Shown: positions 25,703-33,399 of the stretch, piece by piece
How positions within the stretch are numbered: position 1 is the stretch's first letter
How the letters are laid out: every line of letters starts with the position of its first letter
Assembly (NCBI RefSeq): GCF_900115145.1
Contig: NZ_FOVL01000022.1
Location: forward strand, 1-57,106
Length of the DNA stretch: 57,106 bases
Reading direction: 5' to 3'
Source: Salegentibacter flavus
Lineage (GTDB): Bacteria; Bacteroidota; Bacteroidia; Flavobacteriales; Flavobacteriaceae
Notes under the pieces: generated by a model
Database searches by the model: none
Told to the model about the DNA's origin: nothing
The model's input: only the letters and a program-made list of their open reading frames with translations
Program-made: the position numbers and the translations under genes

Positions 25703-26239
25703 TTATTCCCTATTTCCCTGAAATTTCAGGGTGTAAGAATTGGTTCCATCCATCATATTCAGTTGGTATCCAAAGGTGTGAGTTTGCATTTCAAAACCTC
25801 CAAAATGCTCATCACTATCCTGGTGTTCATCGTTCATGTGATGCATCCATTCTGTTTCATCCTTTCTCATATCATTCATCATACCTCCATCCATGTGTCC
25901 TTGACCCAACATATGGCCATACATATTTTCAAAGTCATCACCGGTGTAGCATACGTTCACACTATCCCGATGTTCGTAGTAATTCAATAGGAAAATTGTA
26001 TCTAAATTGTTACTGCTCATATGAACTTCAATAGTTTTGTCATCAATTTTTGTGATGTTTGCAGTAGCATTCTCCTTGGCCGATATAAGCATTTCACTTT
26101 TTAGACCATTAAGATCAGTTAATGTTCCAATATAGGTTCCATCAATAGATTTTATAGAATCTGTTTCTGATTTTTCGCAGGCCGTTAAAACAAACATGGT
26201 TAGAGTAACAGCGATAATTTTTAAGCTTAATTTTTTCAT
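25703..26239 (-). CDS. Met/His-rich lipoprotein, probable copper or metal binder
   Basis: A 178-residue lipoprotein (MKKLSLKIIAVTLTMFVLTAC, lipid on Cys21). Residues 24-100 form a beta-rich domain (SIDGTYIGTLTDLNG...). Residues about 106-145 are packed with Met, His and acidic residues (MYGHMLGQGHMDGGMMNDM, then MHHMNDEHQDSDEHFGG), as in periplasmic copper or silver binders. The neighbours are a truncated CusA-type efflux gene and an HYC_CC_PP-type gene, both tied to heavy metals in Bacteroidota. Metal choice is inference. Confidence 0.7.
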   Translation of the reverse strand: MKKLSLKIIAVTLTMFVLTACEKSETDSIKSIDGTYIGTLTDLNGLKSEMLISAKENATANITKIDDKTIEVHMSSNNLDTIFLLNYYEHRDSVNVCYTGDDFENMYGHMLGQGHMDGGMMNDMRKDETEWMHHMNDEHQDSDEHFGGFEMQTHTFGYQLNMMDGTNSYTLKFQGNRE

Positions 26240-26343
26240 TTTATTTATATTTAAGAATTGAACGTGAGATGAGTAGTATTTTACTACTTCAAATAATTTT
26301 TACTTATTTTTTAGTTTTAGGTGTTCATTGTAGAGAGCTCCAA

Positions 26344-26598
26344 TTAGGGCGCCAGTAAAGTTAGAGGATAGGTTTTCTGTTCTTCAATATCCTGGGGCGA
26401 TTTCCCTATCCACTCTGTATAGACTACTTGTTGGTTTTCACCATCGGCTACAGCATCCACGGGCACCGGATCTCTTGGCATCCAGTCTATCTCCCAGTTA
26501 AAAGGTGCTGTAGTCACCCCCCAGGCTAGGAAGTCAACCGTCAATAATACTGTCACCAATTTTTTCTCTAAAAAGAACTTGATTGTTTTGTTCAGCAT
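26344..26598 (-). pseudogene. truncated CusA/CzcA-type RND metal efflux pump, N-terminus only
   Basis: Only 84 residues remain of a pump that is normally over 1000 residues. It starts like the family (MLNKTIKFFLEKKLVTVLL, then PRDPVPVDA and ENQQVVYTEWIGKSPQDIEEQ) but ends at LTLLAP just where the family continues into the periplasmic domain. One residue is also missing in the otherwise conserved segment before GENQQ. The other components (CusB, CusC) are not in the window, so the efflux system was deleted here. Confidence 0.85.
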
Positions 26599-26708
26599 TT
26601 TCTTTGTTCCTAATTAATATCCTCTGAATGTTACAGTTACTGCAACAACAATAAAAGAAGCTTGGTTCTAATAATAGACAACCAAGGCACAAATTAAAAT
26701 GCTTAGAA

Positions 26709-27116
26709 TCAGATCAGAAATGTCTCGTTCACTATGTGAATATTCTGAACGAGTAGGGGTGGGTTATAATTTTTAGAAGGACCAATTTGCTCTGTAGATT
26801 CAATGAACAAATTGATATATGAAAAAGTGAATGTAGTAAGGAAAACCACTTGTTCAAGTTCGAGAAGGTCTTTGTTGTTTGCCAGCTCATCTTGTCCTTC
26901 GACGGTGGTCTGATGATTCTCACAACAATCTTCTACTACTGAGTCTACATCCTGATGCCCTTGTGTTTCCATTCTACAGCTTTCCGCCTCGGAAAAAATA
27001 GCCAGATCGACCAACTCCTCACTGCAAAAATGCTTGTCTACAGTAAAAGACATAGTAGAGAAGAACACCAGAAATGCTAAAAGAAAAGATGATATTTTAA
27101 ATAGTAAACCTTTCAT
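26709..27116 (-). CDS. HYC_CC_PP-family exported protein
   Basis: A 135-residue protein with a hydrophobic N-terminus (MKGLLFKISSFLLAFLVFFSTMSFTV). The family pattern is complete: KHFC at 28-31 (HYC position), the CC pair at 64-65 in DCCENH, and the PP pair at 119-120 in NYNPP. Family members in Bacteroidota usually precede CusA/CzcA metal pumps, as here; the cysteines and His may bind copper. Function is not established. Upstream, the -7 element TATTTTTG (minus strand, 27198-27205) would give a leader of about 75 nt. Confidence 0.75.
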   Translation of the reverse strand: MKGLLFKISSFLLAFLVFFSTMSFTVDKHFCSEELVDLAIFSEAESCRMETQGHQDVDSVVEDCCENHQTTVEGQDELANNKDLLELEQVVFLTTFTFSYINLFIESTEQIGPSKNYNPPLLVQNIHIVNETFLI

Positions 27117-27205
27117 AACATTGTTCTCATTACCTCTCGGTTCGTTGCTCTTTGTGGAACTATAGATAAAGAATCATTTCCAGGATAATCAATAATTCAA
27201 AAATA

Positions 27206-27502
27206 GTTAGTTTATGCTCTCTGAAATATGATTTAAATCACATGTGGACTTTTTCAATAAATTAGGGAGGAGTCAGGCAAATCATATTTTTTGGTTTTCA
27301 ACCACTCCAAAATCAATATTTAACTTCTTCTTAAAGAATTAATTAAGGACTTTAAAGATACCTCCCAGGAATAAGTCGTTAAAATTTTAAACTTCTCACG
27401 AAATGATGATTATAGTTTATAGTTGAGATGGATTATTTGGTAAAAAGAAAATCTAAAGAATTGTTTTGGATATTCTTAGTTAATAACAGCCTGAGTCGTT
27501 AG
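27206..27502. other. intergenic stretch
   Basis: AT-rich DNA between the metal region and the dead VOC gene. No reading frame, hairpin or repeat stands out. Confidence 0.4.
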
Positions 27503-27996
27503 TTACTCTATTTTCTGCATTAGAATATCAAGATCAAGAGGTTTTGTATACACTTCTAAGGAGCCATTTGATTTTTCTGGCCATTGTTCGTTTGGTTTAT
27601 CCTTATAGATTTCGACTCCATTCTTATCAGGGTCATCAAAATACAAAGCTTCTGAAACCCCGAGATCTGATGCTCCTGTTATTGGATGATAAGATTATTG
27701 AAATCGATTAAGAATGCTTGCTAGATCCTTTCTAGTAGGATTAAGGATAGCGCTGTGGAATAGACCGTGTGTATTTCTGGGGGCCGGGGCTGTGTCTACT
27801 GTACCAGGGTATTTAACCCTATATGGTGGTTATAACCACCGGCAGAAATAAAGGCAGCCTCCTTTCCGTAAGTTGTTGTTAACTCAAAGTTTAAGAGGTC
27901 TAAGTTAAAGTTTTTCGAGTGCTGAAGGTTAGCAATCTTGAGGTGAATATGGCCCATTCTGGTGTCTTCGGGAATTGTATAACTTTTGTCTAAGTC
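27503..27996 (-). pseudogene. VOC-family (glyoxalase / extradiol dioxygenase-like) protein, decayed
   Basis: The minus strand reads KSYTIPEDTRMGHIHLKIANL, then TTYGKEAAFISAGGYNHHIGLN, a stop, DNA matching the ILYPTRKDLASIL segment in a shifted frame, another stop, then YHPITGASDLGVSEALYFD and DPDKNGVEIYKDKPNEQWP up to a proper stop at 27503. This is a full-length VOC-family dioxygenase or glyoxalase-like gene (CatE type) broken by two stops. Metal ligands such as the His in GHIHL and NHHIG are still present. Confidence 0.8.
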
Positions 27997-28071
27997 TATT
28001 TGTGCTTTTTTTGATTAGTGGCCGCCAGTTCTTTCACCCTAAATAGGAATCGCTGTTGGGTTTTGAATTCA

Positions 28072-29379
28072 TTAATCTTCTTCATTCTCTTTCCAATGCA
28101 AGAACCATTTCTCTCCCGCAAACACCAAAATAATTCCGATTGCTGAAACAATTACAACAAAAATGTCAGAACTGGCTTTAATCCAAAGAAAAGCAGCTAA
28201 TACTACCAGATCAAGTAATAATGCGGAAATCAGTATTATTCCATTTGCATTTACATCTCTTCTTAAATGTTTAAAGACACCCCAATGAACAATCATGTCC
28301 ATCACTAAGTAGAAAATTGCTCCTATTGAAGCAATACGTGATAAATCAAAGAAAATAGTCAGGGTAATTGCAATAACCACAATATATACTAACATGTGTT
28401 TTTGAATACCTCCCGACATCCCAAAATGATTGTGAGGGATAAGCTTCATATCGGTTAGCATTGCAGTCATACGAGATACAGCGAAAATGCTGGCAATTAC
28501 TCCTGAGATTGTAGCTATAATTGCTATTCCTACAGTAAAATAAAGGCCGTAATTTCCAAATGCAGGTTTTGCTGCTTCGGCTAAAGAATAATCTTTTGCA
28601 TTGACTATTTCCGGAATTGAAAGACTACTATTTACCGCAATAGCAACCAGGAAATATACTACGGTACAAATGAGTAAGGAAATAACGATTGATCTTCCAA
28701 CATTTTTGCGAGGTTTGGTGATTTCTCCCCCACTATTGGTAATCGTTGTAAAGCCTTTATATGCCAATATTGACAGTGCAATGGCTCCTATATAACTTGC
28801 CGCGGAATAATTAGTTGTATCTGATGTGACCGGTAATAGATCAGCTAATGCGAAATGCGCGGCCCAAAGCCCCCCAATGGCGAACACAATGATGCCTGCA
28901 ATTTTTATAACAGCCATAAATTGTGAAGTCTTCCCGATAACTTTATTTCCGGATATATTTATGATAAAAGCAAAAATCAATAAAGCGACTCCTAAGGCAG
29001 GCTCCCACAGTGCATTATCATCTACATTAAAAAGCTGCAAGGTATAAGACCCAAAAGTTCTGGCCACCAAACTTTCATTTATAACCATAGAAAGTGCCAT
29101 TAACACGGAAGCAGCTCCGGTTATCGTTGTTTTACCGTAGGCTTTCATTAAAATCATGGCAATCCCTCCGGATGAAGGATAGGTATTAGACACTTTAATG
29201 TAAGAATATGCACTGAAACCAGAGATAATAGCTCCAACAATAAAAATATAAGGGAACCAGGTTCCCGATAGCTCTGCTACCTGCCCTAACAATGCAAAAA
29301 TTCCCGCGCCAATCATTACTCCCGTGCCTAGAGCTACAGCACCTTTAAGCGTCAAGCTTTCTTTTTTGTAGTCTTCCAT
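28072..29379 (-). CDS. APC-family amino acid permease
   Basis: A 435-residue inner-membrane carrier with 12 hydrophobic segments. The first helix has the family motif GAVALGTGVMIGAGIFALLGQ, followed by PSSGGIAMILMKAYGKT; SILAYKGFTTITNSGGEITKPRKNVGRSI is the typical segment around helices 6 and 7. Substrate cannot be told from sequence. It stands alone between the dead VOC gene and the sigZ-type gene. Confidence 0.88.
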   Translation of the reverse strand: MEDYKKESLTLKGAVALGTGVMIGAGIFALLGQVAELSGTWFPYIFIVGAIISGFSAYSYIKVSNTYPSSGGIAMILMKAYGKTTITGAASVLMALSMVINESLVARTFGSYTLQLFNVDDNALWEPALGVALLIFAFIINISGNKVIGKTSQFMAVIKIAGIIVFAIGGLWAAHFALADLLPVTSDTTNYSAASYIGAIALSILAYKGFTTITNSGGEITKPRKNVGRSIVISLLICTVVYFLVAIAVNSSLSIPEIVNAKDYSLAEAAKPAFGNYGLYFTVGIAIIATISGVIASIFAVSRMTAMLTDMKLIPHNHFGMSGGIQKHMLVYIVVIAITLTIFFDLSRIASIGAIFYLVMDMIVHWGVFKHLRRDVNANGIILISALLLDLVVLAAFLWIKASSDIFVVIVSAIGIILVFAGEKWFLHWKENEED

Positions 29380-29585
29380 TTATATTCTGCTATCTAATCA
29401 TTCAAACAACCTTAATATAAAGAAAATCTTCAGTATTGCAGGGATAAGGTGAAGATGTTATTTGGATAATATAGGAGAAAACCAAAAGTTAATGGATGGA
29501 AGTCAGCAGGCTTCTATTTCGGGCTTGAAGAAAAAAAGGGTGATTAAGCCCAATGTCAGGGGACTTTGAGCAGCGGGTAATTTTA

Positions 29586-30110
29586 CTATGTTTTACATAT
29601 AGAACAATTCGGTTCTCCAGTTAAATTACCATTTTTATCAAATTCATATTTACAACATTCATTAAAATTTTTCTTTAAAATATCTTTCGCTCTCCTTATT
29701 CTTGCTTTTACATTTTCAAGACTTATTCCCAATATTCCTGCAACATCTCTTTGCTTATGGCCGTTTATATAAACCAGTTCAATAACTTCCCTGTAAATTT
29801 TGGGTAGATCATTTATAAATTTATCAAAACAGCATATATCCTGATATTTTTGCAGAGGAGTTTCCTTATTTGTATTTAACTGCTCCAGATAAACAGATCC
29901 TTTATTGAAGTGATTCACTATTTCATTCCTGGCAATTTGAAAGATCCAGGCTTTTATTTTTTCTTCTTTTTTAAGCTTAGATAGGTTTTTATGAATTTTC
30001 AAAAAGGTGTTTTGGAAAATATCATTTGCCGCATTTTTATCTTTCACTTTTTTAAGAATGAAAAAATATAGTTCATCGCTGAAATTATTCCATATTTTTT
30101 GAGTCTCCAT
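29586..30110 (-). CDS. sigZ: ECF sigma factor, SigZ type, with cysteine-rich C-terminus
   Basis: A 174-residue extracytoplasmic-function sigma factor. Residues 5-75 are region 2 (AANDIFQNTFLKIHKNL, KAWIFQIARNEIVNHF); residues 95-155 are region 4 with helix-turn-helix GHKQRDVAGILGISLENVKARIRRAK. The tail carries four cysteines (NECCKYEFDKNGNLTGEPNCSIC), arranged CC-x16-C-x2-C, which could bind a metal; this tail is typical of SigZ-like factors. No anti-sigma gene is adjacent. Instead the gene upstream on the same strand is a 37-residue cysteine-rich microprotein, with a hairpin between them. Symbol given by family resemblance. Confidence 0.85.
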   Translation of the reverse strand: METQKIWNNFSDELYFFILKKVKDKNAANDIFQNTFLKIHKNLSKLKKEEKIKAWIFQIARNEIVNHFNKGSVYLEQLNTNKETPLQKYQDICCFDKFINDLPKIYREVIELVYINGHKQRDVAGILGISLENVKARIRRAKDILKKNFNECCKYEFDKNGNLTGEPNCSICKT

Positions 30111-30123
30111 ATTTAAAAATATA

Positions 30124-30153
30124 ATAAAGGTTAGTTCATTGACTAACCTTTAT
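30124..30153 (-). terminator. hairpin between the Cys-rich gene and sigZ, possible attenuator
   Basis: A 12-bp stem, with core arms AAAGGTTAGT (30126-30135) and ACTAACCTTT (30142-30151) plus two outer A-T pairs, and a 6-nt loop. On the minus strand it follows the Cys-rich stop codon by 5 nt and is followed by TATATTTTT, then the sigZ ATG at 30110. It looks like an intrinsic terminator placed inside a two-gene transcript, so sigZ would be read only when it is bypassed. Confidence 0.65.
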
Positions 30154-30158
30154 CTGAT

Positions 30159-30272
30159 TTAACAACAATTGCATTTATCACAATCACATTTGGGACAAGG
30201 ACAGTTACTTTCTAAACAATTTTTGCAATTACATTTATTACATTCACAATTAGTGCATTTACAATTATTCAT
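30159..30272 (-). CDS. metallothionein-like cysteine-rich microprotein (37 residues, 14 Cys)
   Basis: A short frame with ATG at 30270-30272 and stop at 30159-30161. Of 37 residues, 14 are cysteine, at 4, 6, 9, 11, 14, 16, 19, 24, 26, 29, 31, 34, 36 and 37. The rest is Asn, Lys, Asp, Glu, Pro, with no His and no aromatic residue. The cysteines follow a strict five-residue period, C-x-C-x-x, in two lobes of seven cysteines joined by LESN. This is the composition of a metallothionein, though unlike the SmtA/BmtA type that I know. It should bind several Zn, Cu or Cd ions in the cytosol. It precedes sigZ on the same strand. A random frame of this kind is implausible because the codons alternate TGT and TGC within a perfect period. 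Confidence 0.8.
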   Translation of the reverse strand: MNNCKCTNCECNKCNCKNCLESNCPCPKCDCDKCNCC

Positions 30273-30348
30273 AATTTTAAAATTTTATTGTTTAATAAGT
30301 AGACTAATAAACACTAAAAAAGATACATTAAATTTTGTTTTTTTACGG

Positions 30349-30412
30349 TGTGCAGTTAGTTATAACACACTAAATATAAAAGAATATCCCCATTAATGCC
30401 GGGATATAGCTA
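30349..30412 (-). repeat. dispersed repeat, copy C
   Basis: On the minus strand this reads GCTATATCCCGGCATTAATG, GGGATATTCTTTTATATTTAG, then TGTGTTATAACTAACTG, the same order as copies A (531-599) and B (13269-13335). Here ATATCCC and GGGATAT also form a 7-bp stem. It lies about 75 bp upstream of the Cys-rich microprotein gene, pointing toward it, as copy A points toward the monooxygenase. Confidence 0.6.
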
Positions 30413-30957
30413 GGTTGTTAGTTACAGGTTAGGTATTTTGGTCATCTGCAAAAAGCATATTCTGGTTTCAGAAATGCAGAAAAGTCAGAACTCTCACGGA
30501 CATTAAAATGAAGGATGTCGTTATATTTATGAGGTCCGCAGTTGGTCTTTAGCGAAAAAGGATAAAAAGTACGAATGTTTCCCGGGAGAGAATACACGAG
30601 CAATTAATATAAAAAAATATAGCTCTGTTTCTTAGTTAAAATAAAATTAAAGGTGTCAATTTCGGATACATCTTGTAGCACATTCCTCACACGAAAAACT
30701 CCGTTAATTTCTTAGGCTAACGCCAAGGAAAAGGATAGAGAAAAAGGGAATTAAATACAATTTTTTAAATTTTCATCTAATTGATTATCAACAACAAAAT
30801 TTGGCGTTAGTCAGAATTTTAACCCCGCCACTTTCAGGAGTACTCAACGGAACCACCGATCTGGCCACCGCCGGACAAGTAGACTTTGCCTGGGACTACC
30901 GACAAGGCCATTTTGATTTGCCATCTAAAATCTTATAAAATTAGTCCATAAAAACAC
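30413..30957. other. intergenic, degraded DNA with an inverted repeat and a short remnant frame
   Basis: No gene is credible here. CTAACGCCAA at 30717-30726 and TTGGCGTTAG at 30801-30810 are perfect 10-bp inverted arms 74 bp apart. On plus, an open stretch of 48 residues at 30792-30938 (GTTDLATAGQVDFAWDYRQ, then GHFDLPSKIL) with better codon use looks like the tail of a lost gene; I do not recognise it. Confidence 0.35.
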
Positions 30958-30984
30958 AAAACCCCTTAAAAATCAAGGGGTTTT
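30958..30984 (-). terminator. terminator of tRNA-Arg
   Basis: AAAACCCCTT (30958-30967) pairs with AAGGGGTTTT (30975-30984), 10 bp with a 7-nt loop, 23 nt past the tRNA 3' end on the minus strand and followed by T-rich DNA. Confidence 0.75.
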
Positions 30985-31007
30985 GCTTTTGTAGTGTCTC
31001 CAAAAAG

Positions 31008-31081
<74 letters not shown>

Positions 31082-31097
31082 ATTGTTTTTGCGGTTG

Positions 31098-31127
31098 CAA
31101 ATATAAACCTCTTTGTAAATAAAACAA
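31098..31127 (-). promoter_or_regulatory. promoter of tRNA-Arg
   Basis: The Bacteroidota -7 element TATATTTG lies at 31098-31105 on minus, 16 bp before the tRNA, with TTG at 31125-31127 placed 19 bp upstream as the -33 element. Confidence 0.6.
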
Positions 31128-31268
31128 TATTTTTTATTTAAAATTCTGTATTTAGTTCCTAAGTGAGTTAAGCTGAAAGAATTAGGATTTTAAAGGTTTT
31201 CCTCCATTTTCTACCATCATTATTATTGAGTATATTTACGTTGCTTTTAACCCACCAAAGTCAAAACC

Positions 31269-32240
31269 ATGTTAGATTATCCCTTAAAGTTCAGGCCAAT
31301 TTTAAAAGAAAAAATTTGGGGTGGTAATAAGCTCAAAACAATTTTAAACAAAGACAGTAGCCTGGAGAATTTAGGGGAGAGTTGGGAAATCTCGGGAGTT
31401 AAGGAGGATGTTTCCCTGGTAGCTAACGGATCTTTAAAAGGAAAATCCCTGAACGACCTGCTGGAAAAATATGACGGCAAACTTGTAGGGAACCACATCT
31501 ATGAGCGGTTCGGCAATGAATTCCCTCTTCTAATAAAATATATAGATGCCAGGACCGAACTTTCGGTACAGCTGCATCCTAATGATGAGCTGGCACAACA
31601 GCGGCATAATTCCTTCGGAAAAACGGAAATGTGGTACATCATGCAGGCCGACGAGGATGCTAATATCAATATTGGTTTCAAGAAAAGCATTTCTAAGGAA
31701 GATTATATAAAACACCTTGAAGAAGGAACTATTACCGAAGTGCTGAATTTTGAAAAAGTTAAGAAAGGAGATAGTTTCTTTATTAATACCGGAAAGGTGC
31801 ACGCTATAGGCGCCGGAGTTTTACTGGCTGAAATTCAACAAACTTCAGATATCACCTACCGTATTTATGACTGGGACAGGGTAGATGATCAGGGAAATGG
31901 AAGAGAGCTACATACCGCACTGGCTATTGACGCTATAGATTTTGAAAAACGGGATGATTTCAAACTCAGTTACAAGAAGAAGAAAAATCATTCTTCGGAG
32001 ATAGCAAGTTGTAAATATTTCACGACCAATTATCTTCCGATAGGGGGAAAGGTAAGTAAAGACTACAGCGCTTTGGATTCTTTTGTGATCTACATGTGTG
32101 TGAGTGGAAGCGCCGAAATTGCTACCAATGGGTATAGCGAAAAACTTAACCAGGGGGAAAGTCTGCTTATTCCTGCCAAAAACAAAAAAGTGATCCTACA
32201 GGCTGAGGACTGTGAATTACTGGAGGTTTTTATCAATTAG
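31269..32240 (+). CDS. manA: class I mannose-6-phosphate isomerase
   Basis: A 323-residue cupin-fold zinc enzyme that interconverts fructose 6-phosphate and mannose 6-phosphate, feeding GDP-mannose and glycan synthesis. The zinc ligands are visible: Gln101 and His103 in SVQLHPND, Glu120 in KTEMWY and His178 in GKVHAIG. The following segment TSDITYRIYDWDR is typical of the short bacterial form, and the length fits it. A near-consensus -7 element (TATATTTA, about 31232) lies 30 bp upstream. It is a single gene. Confidence 0.95.
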   Translation: MLDYPLKFRPILKEKIWGGNKLKTILNKDSSLENLGESWEISGVKEDVSLVANGSLKGKSLNDLLEKYDGKLVGNHIYERFGNEFPLLIKYIDARTELSVQLHPNDELAQQRHNSFGKTEMWYIMQADEDANINIGFKKSISKEDYIKHLEEGTITEVLNFEKVKKGDSFFINTGKVHAIGAGVLLAEIQQTSDITYRIYDWDRVDDQGNGRELHTALAIDAIDFEKRDDFKLSYKKKKNHSSEIASCKYFTTNYLPIGGKVSKDYSALDSFVIYMCVSGSAEIATNGYSEKLNQGESLLIPAKNKKVILQAEDCELLEVFIN

Positions 32241-32390
32241 AATTTTTTAAATATTTATTCTGAAGAGTCCGCCGGCAAGGCTCAGGATTCACTATTGTTA
32301 CATTGGGCACAGTCGAAATGTATTGATTTATAAAAACACATAAACCCGACTGCGCCCAAATTGACATTCTATTATCCTGTTTATGTAATG

Positions 32391-33386
32391 CTAGAAACCG
32401 AGGATCCTGTCGATCGTCTTTAATTCCTCCGGACTAAATTCAAGGTTATGCAATGCATTAATATTATCTTCTAACTGGGAAACCTTACTCACGCCTACAA
32501 GAACCGAAGTTACCCTTGAATCTTTCAGCAACCAGGCCACGGCCATTTGAGCCAGGCTTTGTCCGCGCTTTTCAGCCATTTTATTTAATTCCTGGATCTG
32601 CGCTACCACTTTGGGAGTGATCTGCGATTTGTCCAGGTAGGTGCCTTCAGTAGCCGCGCGGCTGTCTTCAGGGATGCCATCAAGATATTTTGAAGTTAAT
32701 ATTCCCTGTTCCAGCGGTGAAAATACAATACTTCCAATGCCTTCGTGTTCCAAAGTATTCATCAGACCATTTTCCACCCAGCGGTCCATCATATTATAAC
32801 GAGGCTGATGTATGAGGAATGGGGTGCCCTGTGCTCTAAGGATTTTAGCAGCCCTGGTGGTATCTTTAGCTGAGTATTGAGAGATTCCTACATACAAAGC
32901 CTTCCCCTGCCTTACGATCTGGTCTAAGGCGCCCATAGTTTCCTCAAGGGGTGTATCGGGATCGGGTCGGTGATGGTAAAAAACATCAACATAATCCAAT
33001 CCCATTCTTTTTAAAGACTGATCAAGGCTGGCAATAAGATATTTTCTTGAACCGAAATTACCGTAAGGCCCAGGCCACATATCCCAGCCGGCTTTGGTAG
33101 AAATGATAAGCTCATCGCGGTATTGTTTAAAATCTTCAGCAAAGATCTTCCCGAAGTTTCTTTCAGCTGAGCCATAAGGTGGCCCGTAATTATTGGCCAG
33201 ATCAAAATGAGTAATCCCTTTATCAAAGGCCGCTCTTAAAAGGCTACGGGCGTTATCCTGGTTAGCTTTGTCTCCGAAGTTGTGCCATAAGCCCAGGGAA
33301 AGTAAAGGAAGCAGGATCCCGCTTTTTCCGCAGCGACGGTATTGCATTTTCTCGTATCGGTTTTCGTTTGCGGTGTAGGTATTCAT
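32391..33386 (-). CDS. aldo/keto reductase, glyceraldehyde-3-phosphate reductase type
   Basis: A 331-residue TIM-barrel oxidoreductase with the catalytic set Asp (FDLANNYGPPYG), Tyr in the same loop, Lys (STKAGWDMWPGPYG) and His (FYHHRPDPDTPLEE). The WPGPYG segment and LGLWHNFGD start mark the YghZ/Gpr branch, NADPH-dependent reductases of L-glyceraldehyde 3-phosphate and other toxic aldehydes. It is the last gene of a close set: the serine hydrolase ends 13 nt before its start at 33386. Confidence 0.9.
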   Translation of the reverse strand: MNTYTANENRYEKMQYRRCGKSGILLPLLSLGLWHNFGDKANQDNARSLLRAAFDKGITHFDLANNYGPPYGSAERNFGKIFAEDFKQYRDELIISTKAGWDMWPGPYGNFGSRKYLIASLDQSLKRMGLDYVDVFYHHRPDPDTPLEETMGALDQIVRQGKALYVGISQYSAKDTTRAAKILRAQGTPFLIHQPRYNMMDRWVENGLMNTLEHEGIGSIVFSPLEQGILTSKYLDGIPEDSRAATEGTYLDKSQITPKVVAQIQELNKMAEKRGQSLAQMAVAWLLKDSRVTSVLVGVSKVSQLEDNINALHNLEFSPEELKTIDRILGF

Positions 33387-33399
33387 TATATTTTTAGAT

